A stretch of DNA of 12,957 nt, taken from contig MERZ01000336.1 of assembly GCA_001770785.1 (NCBI GenBank), positions 2,813 through 15,769 of the forward strand, in the 5' to 3' direction. Position 1 is the stretch's first letter. Each line of letters starts with the position of its first letter. Source of the stretch: Burkholderiales bacterium RIFCSPHIGHO2_12_FULL_61_11 (GTDB taxonomy: Bacteria; Pseudomonadota; Gammaproteobacteria; Burkholderiales; Burkholderiaceae_C). The translations under genes and the position numbers were made by a program. The notes under the pieces were generated by a model. It worked only from the letters and a program-made list of their open reading frames with translations. It made no database searches and was not told where the DNA came from. Shown piece by piece: positions 7,455-12,957 of the stretch.

Positions 7455-7531
7455 CCGTTTGCCGACTCTTAAGTCTCCCTTAAGCTGCGCCGGCTATCGT
7501 GCGCACTGCGCTCGCTTCCCAAAAAATTACC

Positions 7532-8278
7532 ATGACCCTGCCCCAGCCTGCTCTCCAGCCGACACCGCCGAGTCTTGTTCTGTGGACGGCTGGCGGCTTT
7601 CTCTTGTTGGGGGCCTGGGATTTTTCAGGGCTTGACCTGGCGATGGCGCACTGGTTTGGCTCCGCTAGGGGCTTTGCCCTCACCAACCACTGGCTATGGC
7701 GCGGCGCCTTGCATGACGACATCCGCTGGCTGCCCTGGCTGATTGAGCTGGCGCTGCTGGCAGCCGTCTTCAAGCCTTTCGGCGACCTCCAACAGCTACC
7801 GATGCCGCGGCGCACGCAACTGGCACTGACCACGCTGCTCGCCCTGCTAGTAATCTCCAACATCAAGCTCCACAGCCGCAGCAGCTGCCCCTGGGATTTG
7901 CAGTCGTTTGGCGGCGCGGCGAGCTATGTGTCGCATTGGGCCTGGGGAATCGGCGATGGCGGCAGCGGCGGCTGCTTTCCCGCTGGTCACGCATCGGCCG
8001 GATTTGCATTTCTCGGTGGATTTTTTGCGTTTCGGCATGGGCTGCCGCGGACCGCCCGCCGCTGGCTGGCCGGTGCGCTGCTAGCCGGTTTTGTGCTCGG
8101 TTTTGCGCAGCAAGTGCGCGGCGCCCACTATATGAGCCACACGCTCTGGACCGCGTGGTTCTGCTGGACCGTGGCCGCCATGGTTGACCTGGCAGTCAGC
8201 CAGCTGATCGCACGAAAGGCGTCATTTTTGCCAGCGCCCGTGCTGTCAGGACTGCCGCGACAGGCACCCTCGGAGTGA
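7532..8278 (+). CDS. PAP2-family membrane phosphatase
   Basis: This is an integral inner-membrane protein of 248 residues in the PAP2 (type 2 phosphatidic acid phosphatase) superfamily, probably dephosphorylating a lipid phosphate such as a polyprenyl or phosphatidyl phosphate, or lipid A. Hydrophobic segments lie at about 14-30, 67-81, 96-110, 154-167, 178-194 and 204-223. The three-part active-site signature is recognisable: K112 with R116 and P120 (IKLHSRSSCPWDL); PAGH at 150-153 in GGCFPAGHASAGFAF; and RGAHYMSHTLW at 196-206, with H199 as the likely nucleophile. The canonical final Asp is His203 here, a variant I recall as normal for a Proteobacterial subgroup with CPWDL and RGAH-x-x-SH. 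ATG 7532 is preferred; an upstream GTG at 7499 adds 11 unlikely residues. It is divergent from fba and ends 11 bases from the pyk stop, with no terminator between. The substrate cannot be told from sequence. Confidence 0.85.
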   Translation: MTLPQPALQPTPPSLVLWTAGGFLLLGAWDFSGLDLAMAHWFGSARGFALTNHWLWRGALHDDIRWLPWLIELALLAAVFKPFGDLQQLPMPRRTQLALTTLLALLVISNIKLHSRSSCPWDLQSFGGAASYVSHWAWGIGDGGSGGCFPAGHASAGFAFLGGFFAFRHGLPRTARRWLAGALLAGFVLGFAQQVRGAHYMSHTLWTAWFCWTVAAMVDLAVSQLIARKASFLPAPVLSGLPRQAPSE

Positions 8279-8289
8279 GGTGATTCGCG

Positions 8290-9723
8290 CTAAGCCACCC
8301 GACAGATCTTGAGCATGTTGGTGCCGCCCGGCGCGCCCATGGGCTCGCCACAGGTGATGGCATAGACATCGCCGCTTTGCACGATGTTGCGGCGCAGCAG
8401 ATGGCCTTCAGCCTGGTCAAGCGCCGTGTCGCGGTCGGCGCTGGTGTCCAGCAGCAGCGGGCGCACATTGCGGTAAAGCGCCATCTTGCGTTGCGTCGCC
8501 AGGTGCGAGGTCAGCGCGTAGATGGGCGCGCGGATGTCATGGCGGCTCATCCACAGGGCGGTAGAGCCGCTGTCTGTGAGCGCCACAATCGCCTTGGCAC
8601 CGAGGCGATTGGCCGTGAACAAGGCGCCCATGGCAATGGACTGGTCAATGCGGGTGAAGATCTTTCCGGAAAAATCGGTTTCCAGTTCCTTATATTCGGC
8701 TTTCTCGGCCTCCTCGCAAATTTTGGCCACCTGCTGCACCGTTTCCAGCGGGTACTTGCCGGCGGCGGTTTCGGCGCTGAGCATCACCGCATCGGTACCG
8801 TCCAGCACCGCATTGGCCACGTCGCTGACCTCGGCACGCGTGGGCACCGGGTTGACAGTCATGCTTTCCATCATCTGGGTGGCGGTAATGACGAGCTTGT
8901 CATGAGCCCTGGCCATCTTGATCATGCGTTTTTGCAGGGCCGGCACGGCGGCATTGCCGACTTCCACCGACAGGTCGCCGCGCGCCACCATGATGCCGTC
9001 GCTGGCCCGCAAAATTTCTTCAAGATTGGGGATCGCCTCGGCGCGTTCAATCTTGGCAATCAGGCCGGGCTTGTGCTTGTAGGGCGCTGCGGCCACGTCG
9101 CAGAGCTGGCGCGCCATTTCCATGTCGGTGGCGTTGATGGGGAAACTCACGGCCACGTAGTCGGCCTGAAAGCTCATCGCGGTCTTGATGTCTTCCATGT
9201 CCTTGGCCGTCAAAGCGGGCGCGGTGAGGCCGCCGCCCTGCTTATTGATGCCCTTGTTGTTGGACAGCTCGCCGCCGACTTTGACGGTGGTATGCACGGC
9301 TTCGCCAAGCACGGCATCGACCGCCAGCACAATCAGACCATCGTTAAGCAGCAACACATCACCGGCCTTCACGTCGCGCGGCAGCTCCTTGTAGTCCAGC
9401 CCCACGCCTTTGAGGTCGCCCGGCTCGGTGCGGGAGGCATCGAGCACGAATTTTTCGCCGGGCTGGAGCACCACCTTGCCTTGGGCAAACTTGCCGACGC
9501 GGATTTTGGGGCCCTGCAGATCAGCCATGATGGCGACTTCACAGCCGACGCGCCTGGCCGCTTCGCGCACCAGCTGCGCCCGGTCAACATGGTCCTGCGC
9601 CCTTCCGTGGCTGAAATTCAGACGCACCACATCGACACCGGCGCGAATCATTTTTTCCAGCAGGACGGGGTCGCTGGAAGCCGGGCCGAGGGTGGCAACG
9701 ATTTTGGTGGCGCGAAGCGTCAT
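8290..9723 (-). CDS. pyk: Pyruvate kinase
   Basis: Pyruvate kinase converts phosphoenolpyruvate and ADP to pyruvate and ATP, the last step of glycolysis. The 477-residue protein is full length. Domain A has RLNFSHG at 34-40 (substrate-binding R34, N36). The B domain runs ~72-165. LIAKIERAEAI at 221-231 contains catalytic K224 and Mg2+ ligand E226. VARGDLSVEVG at 246-256 supplies D250, with Ser where many family members have Gly or Ala. ITATQMMESM at 279-288 follows. The C domain is ~340-477, ending LKICRVA. DLQGPKIRVG at 68-77 has Leu69, Gln70, Lys73 and Val76, the combination of the potassium-independent group. The ATG at 9721-9723 is supported by GGAGA (complement of 9731-9735) 7 bases upstream. 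It stands between ktrA and the PAP2 gene; a GGTTACC-type motif like that at fba lies 52-71 bases upstream. Confidence 0.97.
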   Translation of the reverse strand: MTLRATKIVATLGPASSDPVLLEKMIRAGVDVVRLNFSHGRAQDHVDRAQLVREAARRVGCEVAIMADLQGPKIRVGKFAQGKVVLQPGEKFVLDASRTEPGDLKGVGLDYKELPRDVKAGDVLLLNDGLIVLAVDAVLGEAVHTTVKVGGELSNNKGINKQGGGLTAPALTAKDMEDIKTAMSFQADYVAVSFPINATDMEMARQLCDVAAAPYKHKPGLIAKIERAEAIPNLEEILRASDGIMVARGDLSVEVGNAAVPALQKRMIKMARAHDKLVITATQMMESMTVNPVPTRAEVSDVANAVLDGTDAVMLSAETAAGKYPLETVQQVAKICEEAEKAEYKELETDFSGKIFTRIDQSIAMGALFTANRLGAKAIVALTDSGSTALWMSRHDIRAPIYALTSHLATQRKMALYRNVRPLLLDTSADRDTALDQAEGHLLRRNIVQSGDVYAITCGEPMGAPGGTNMLKICRVA

Positions 9724-9846
9724 TGGGAAGTCTCCTGTAATTTAGTTTCTTATTTTCACACGATCACAAGAAACTGGTTACCAAGCCGGTACCGCCTGTT
9801 TCCAAAAAAACCGGGTCTAAAAAAACAGAGCAGAACTGATATGTTT
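9724..9846 (-). promoter_or_regulatory. pyk upstream region with two A7 tracts
   Basis: This 123-base spacer lies between the ktrA stop and the pyk start. Two A7 tracts (9804-9810 and 9819-9825, T7 in the transcript) lie 15 bases apart and are enclosed by a CTGTTT/AAACAG inverted repeat (9796-9801 and 9823-9828). There is no GC-rich stem directly before either T run, so this is at best a weak ktrA terminator. The pyk promoter should lie here. TTGTGA (complement of 9764-9769) is a possible -35, but no convincing -10 is properly spaced. Confidence 0.35.
9775..9794 (+). promoter_or_regulatory. GGTTACC/GGTACC motif upstream of pyk, candidate operator
   Basis: The plus strand reads TGGTTACCAAGCCGGTACCG. 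It matches the fba-upstream motif (minus strand of 7421-7440) at 16 of 20 positions, with no gaps. GTTACC and GGTACC form an imperfect inverted pair. It lies 52-71 bases before the pyk start codon. Relative to transcription its orientation is opposite to that at fba, which matters little for a near-symmetric site. Confidence 0.4.
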
Positions 9847-10563
9847 TCACTGCTTCTTTGTGCCCCCAGCAAACAACTCAATCTTGGGAGTCGGCCCCGA
9901 GACGATCAACATGTCGCCAGGCAAGATACGAGTGCTCGGTGTAGCGTGCTGGAAGTCCTCATTGGCACGCTTGACTCCCACGACCGTTACGCCGAATTTC
10001 TCGCGCACACCAGACTCGGAAAGCGCATGGTTGTGCGTGGGTGCCGGGGCGTGAATCTTGGCGATGGCGAACCCGTCGTCAAACTCGATGAAATCCATCA
10101 TCCGGCCTGTGATGAGATGCGCTACCCTCTCGCCCATATCCGCTTCCGGATACACCACATGATGGGCACCGATGCGTTGCGAGATCTGCCCGTGCTCCGC
10201 TGTCAACGCCTTGACCCAGATGTCCTTGATGCCCAACTCGGTGAGCGCCATGATGGTCATCAGACTGGCGGCCAAGTCCGTCCCGATACCAACAACGGCA
10301 TGGGAAAAATCGGCAACGCCAAGTTGGCGCATGACATTTACGTTGGTCGAGTCCGCCTGGACTGCGTGAGTCAATAGGTCCGCCCAGTATTGGACTGGCT
10401 CCGAGTCTCTGTCGATCCCCATGACATCGTGGCCCAGCCGCATAAGCGATTGAGCCACTGCGCTGCCAAAGCGGCCCAAACCGATGACCACCACACTGTC
10501 GCCTTTTGAAAAGGCGAATTGCTCCGTAAATAATTTAGCCAACAATTGGATGCTCCTCGGCAT
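9847..10563 (-). CDS. ktrA: KtrA/TrkA-type regulatory subunit of potassium uptake system
   Basis: This is the cytoplasmic gating subunit of a Ktr/Trk potassium transporter. The 238-residue length fits a single RCK unit (KtrA type), not the double-unit E. coli TrkA (~458). The Rossmann nucleotide-binding fold begins VVVIGLGRFGSAVAQSL at 24-40 with GLGRFG at 28-33; D51 at the end of the second strand would contact the ribose of ATP/ADP or NAD(H). The N-terminal RCK domain spans ~22-155 and the C-terminal domain ~158-236. It overlaps the end of ktrB by 29 bases, indicating translational coupling. The ATG at 10563 has a poor ribosome-binding site. A TTG at codon 7 (10545) has AGGAG 7 bases upstream and would cut the overlap to 11 bases, so it is a serious alternative; the protein would then start LLAKLFTEQFAFSKGDSVVVIG. 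Confidence 0.9.
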   Translation of the reverse strand: MPRSIQLLAKLFTEQFAFSKGDSVVVIGLGRFGSAVAQSLMRLGHDVMGIDRDSEPVQYWADLLTHAVQADSTNVNVMRQLGVADFSHAVVGIGTDLAASLMTIMALTELGIKDIWVKALTAEHGQISQRIGAHHVVYPEADMGERVAHLITGRMMDFIEFDDGFAIAKIHAPAPTHNHALSESGVREKFGVTVVGVKRANEDFQHATPSTRILPGDMLIVSGPTPKIELFAGGTKKQ

Positions 10564-11863
10564 AACGGTAAGGCATGCGTCGCTCTCCCAATACCAACGA
10601 CGCAGCAAGAGTGATGGTTCCTACCCGGCCGAAGTACATCAGCAGGGTCAGCATGAGTTGACCTGATGCAGGCAGATCGGCCGTGATTCCAGTGGACAGA
10701 CCGACCGTGCCGAATGCTGAGATGACCTCGAAGATGACCTGATCGGTTGGGAAGTCAGTGGAGCGCAGGAGAACCAGGGTTCCGAGCACGACCATGGCGC
10801 TGCCGAGCACGAGCACTGTAATCGCTTGGCGTTGCGCAGAAGGACCGACACGGCGCCCAAAAGCTTCGCTGTCGCTGTTTCCACGAATCTCGGCAATGAC
10901 CAGTAAAGCCAGGATGGCGACCGTCCCCACCTTGACACCCCCCGCCGTTCCGGCGCTGCCGCCGCCAACGAACATCAAGAAATAGTGCATCGCCCAGCTT
11001 TCATGGGTGAGCGCGCCAATGTCCATCGAGTTGAATCCCGCTGTTCGCGCCGATACCGAGGCAAAAGCCGCTGAAAGCAGTTTGTCCGGCATCGACATCG
11101 CACCAAGGGTCTTCGGATTCGTCCACTCGAACAACAGAACGGCGACAAGCCCGATGATCAGCAGCAGGCCAGTACCAACCAGGGTGAGCTTGGTATGTAA
11201 AGACCAATGACGGGCGTCTCGGACTTTGAATCGCAAGTCATGTAAAACGGGAAAGCCGACCCCCCCCACGACAATCGCCACCATGACCGGCAACAGAATC
11301 AAGGCGTCGGTGGCGTAACGCATCAAGCTGTCCGGGTGAATGGAAAAACCCGCATTGTTGAACGCAGAAACGCCATGAAACAGCCCGCTCCATGCTGCCT
11401 CTGCCCATGGAAGGTCATGCCCGAGATGCAGCCTGAGGGCAAGAAGGGCTGCGATCACCAATTCCGCGACGAGCGTCACCACGAGCACCAGCCTGGCCAC
11501 GCTGGAGACGTCGCCCAAACCCAGCGCGTGGGTTTCAACCTGGGTAATCAGCTTCGTCCGCAAACGCAACGAGCGATTGACCATCAAGCCGAGCAAGGTG
11601 GCAGCGGTCATCATGCCGAAACCGCCGATCTGGAACAGGACCATGATGACTGACTGACCGAAGGTCGACCAGTAGGTGCCGGTATCCACAACAACCAGGC
11701 CGGTCACGCAAACGGCCGAGACAGACGTGAAGAAGGCTACCAACCATGGCGCCGCCTGACCCTCGGCATGCGACAAGGGGAGCATCAGGAGCAAAGTGCC
11801 CAGCAGAATCGCGAACAGGAAGCCCAAGGCCACGGCCCGGGTGGGATGAAGTAAGGATTTCAT
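10535..11863 (-). CDS. ktrB: KtrB/TrkH-family potassium channel subunit
   Basis: This is the membrane pore subunit that takes up potassium (probably coupled to, or modulated by, sodium) together with the adjacent KtrA-type protein. The 442 residues form four repeated membrane-pore-membrane units. The four selectivity-filter turns are all present with their glycines: VTGL at 53-56, NAGF at 170-173, TAGF at 274-277 and VGLS at 387-390. The flexible gating loop GGGSAGTAGGVKV is at 300-312. The length matches KtrB and bacterial TrkH proteins lacking extra N-terminal helices. The ATG at 11861-11863 follows the pgk stop by 12 bases with no clear ribosome-binding site, suggesting cotranscription and perhaps coupling with pgk. 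Placing a potassium transporter between pgk and pyk is unusual; in relatives I recall pgk and pyk as direct neighbours. Insertion by transfer is possible, but no repeat or mobile remnant marks it. Confidence 0.93.
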   Translation of the reverse strand: MKSLLHPTRAVALGFLFAILLGTLLLMLPLSHAEGQAAPWLVAFFTSVSAVCVTGLVVVDTGTYWSTFGQSVIMVLFQIGGFGMMTAATLLGLMVNRSLRLRTKLITQVETHALGLGDVSSVARLVLVVTLVAELVIAALLALRLHLGHDLPWAEAAWSGLFHGVSAFNNAGFSIHPDSLMRYATDALILLPVMVAIVVGGVGFPVLHDLRFKVRDARHWSLHTKLTLVGTGLLLIIGLVAVLLFEWTNPKTLGAMSMPDKLLSAAFASVSARTAGFNSMDIGALTHESWAMHYFLMFVGGGSAGTAGGVKVGTVAILALLVIAEIRGNSDSEAFGRRVGPSAQRQAITVLVLGSAMVVLGTLVLLRSTDFPTDQVIFEVISAFGTVGLSTGITADLPASGQLMLTLLMYFGRVGTITLAASLVLGERRMPYRYAEEHPIVG

Positions 11864-11875
11864 TCGGCCACTACA

Positions 11876-12957
11876 CTAGCCGGCCGCGCGCTTGTGCAGA
11901 ATTTCGAAGGCCGGAAGGGTCTTGCCTTCAAGGACTTCCAGAAAAGCGCCGCCGCCGGTGGAGATGTAGTCCACCTGCTTTTCGATGCCGTATTTGGCAA
12001 TGGCTGCCAGCGTGTCGCCACCGCCGGCAATCGAAAATGCGCTGCTTTCGGCAATGGCGCGAGCAATGCCTTCCGTTCCTTTTGAAAAAGCCTCGAACTC
12101 GAACACGCCGACCGGGCCATTCCAGACAATGGTGCCGGCCGCCTTGAGTTGCGCCGCCAGCCGGGCGGTGGTTTGCGGGCCGATGTCCAGAATCAGGTCG
12201 TCGTCGGCCACCTCGGTGGCGGCCTTCACGGTGGCGGGCGCATCGGCGGCAAAGCTTTTGGCGCAGACCACGTCGGTGGGAATCGGCACTTCGGCACCAC
12301 GCGCTTTCATGGCCGCCATCACGGCTTTGGCCTCGGGCAACAAATCGGCCTCGGCCAGGCTTTTGCCAATCTTCAGGCCGGCAGCGAGCATGAAGGTATT
12401 GGCAATGCCGCCGCCCACGATCAGCTGGTCGACGTTTCTGGCCAGCGACTTGAGAATGGTCAGCTTGGTCGACACCTTGCTGCCCGCCACGATGGCAACC
12501 AGCGGTCTGCGGGGATTGGCCAGCGCGGCCGAAATGGCATCCATCTCGGCCGCCAGCAGCGGCCCGACGCAGGCGATCGCGGCGTATTGCGCAATGCCGT
12601 AGGTGGAGGCTTCGGCGCGGTGCGCCGTGCCAAAGGCGTCATGCACGAAAATGTCGCACAGGGCCGCCAGCTTGCGCGCCAGGGCCTCGTCGTTCTTCTT
12701 CTCGCCCTGATTCACACGGCAGTTCTCCAGCAGGACCAGCTCGCCGGGCTGAACGGTCACGCCATCGACCCAGTTGGCCACCAGTGGAATTTCGCGCCTC
12801 ATCAGCTCACCCAGGCGCCTGGCCACGGGCGCCAGCGAGTCGGCGGGCTTGAACTGCCCTTCCACGGGGCGGCCGAGGTGGGAGGTCACCATCACGGCGG
12901 CACCGGCGTCCAGGGCCATCTGGATGCAGGGAATCGATGCCCGGATGCGGGTGTCTT
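11876..12957 (-). CDS. pgk: Phosphoglycerate kinase (5' end beyond window)
   Basis: Pgk transfers the acyl phosphate of 1,3-bisphosphoglycerate to ADP in glycolysis, or works in reverse in gluconeogenesis and the Calvin cycle. The frame is open to the window edge: residues [12 protein letters not shown] precede the first in-window Met at 12917-12919, and they match the conserved Pgk stretch. The true start therefore lies outside, with about 35-40 residues missing of ~397. Visible motifs in order: [10 protein letters not shown] (substrate site), [30 protein letters not shown], the hinge and ADP site [14 protein letters not shown] with [30 protein letters not shown], and the C-terminal nucleotide loop [13 protein letters not shown]. 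It ends 12 bases before the ktrB start, the likely first visible gene of a pgk-ktrB-ktrA transcription unit. Confidence 0.97.
   Translation of the reverse strand, partial: DTRIRASIPCIQMALDAGAAVMVTSHLGRPVEGQFKPADSLAPVARRLGELMRREIPLVANWVDGVTVQPGELVLLENCRVNQGEKKNDEALARKLAALCDIFVHDAFGTAHRAEASTYGIAQYAAIACVGPLLAAEMDAISAALANPRRPLVAIVAGSKVSTKLTILKSLARNVDQLIVGGGIANTFMLAAGLKIGKSLAEADLLPEAKAVMAAMKARGAEVPIPTDVVCAKSFAADAPATVKAATEVADDDLILDIGPQTTARLAAQLKAAGTIVWNGPVGVFEFEAFSKGTEGIARAIAESSAFSIAGGGDTLAAIAKYGIEKQVDYISTGGGAFLEVLEGKTLPAFEILHKRAAG

Noticed and set aside
9796..9828. CTGTTT/AAACAG inverted repeat with T7 tracts as a clear ktrA terminator
   Set aside because: The pairing arms enclose the T runs and are AT-rich; no GC-rich stem directly precedes a T tract, so it does not meet the usual Rho-independent form.
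8377..10377. Plus-strand open frame of 666 codons opposite pyk and part of ktrA
   Set aside because: It is antisense to clearly recognised pyruvate kinase and KtrA genes. Its His/Gly/Asp-rich translation is the typical mirror of GC-rich codon bias, and it spans two unrelated genes and their spacer.

Overview
The window looks like chromosomal DNA of a Burkholderiales bacterium, most likely family Comamonadaceae (Polaromonas/Rhodoferax-like). The GC-rich coding, the YidC C-terminus, the long-type PurC, the class II aldolase and two lineage-type hypothetical proteins all fit. The taxonomic call rests on remembered protein features, not on a search.

Left part, plus strand (1-4480): the 3' part of yidC (membrane protein insertase), a strong hairpin, then mnmE (tRNA-modifying GTPase). 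This is the tail of the classic rpmH-rnpA-yidC-mnmE cluster near the origin. Next come a stand-alone cyclic-nucleotide-binding protein without a DNA-binding domain, and a conserved hypothetical protein. The plus-strand block meets a minus-strand block at about 4481-4553.

Right part, minus strand (4554-12957), in transcription order: pgk (5' end outside the window), ktrB and ktrA (two-part potassium uptake system), pyk, fba, purC and apt. pgk, pyk and fba are lower glycolysis/gluconeogenesis genes. purC and apt supply purine nucleotides by de novo synthesis and salvage. A single plus-strand gene for a PAP2-family membrane phosphatase lies between pyk and fba, divergent from fba and convergent with pyk.

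The window is mostly housekeeping DNA. I found no mobile element, CRISPR array, tRNA, rRNA or convincing new multi-gene system. The most useful non-coding observation is a related 20-bp GGTTACC-type motif (16 of 20 positions identical) upstream of both fba and pyk, a candidate operator shared by two glycolytic genes. Other points of interest are the potassium transporter between pgk and pyk, a pyruvate kinase whose residues predict independence from potassium, and a terminator-like hairpin directly in front of purC. No gene-free stretch exceeds 300 bases.
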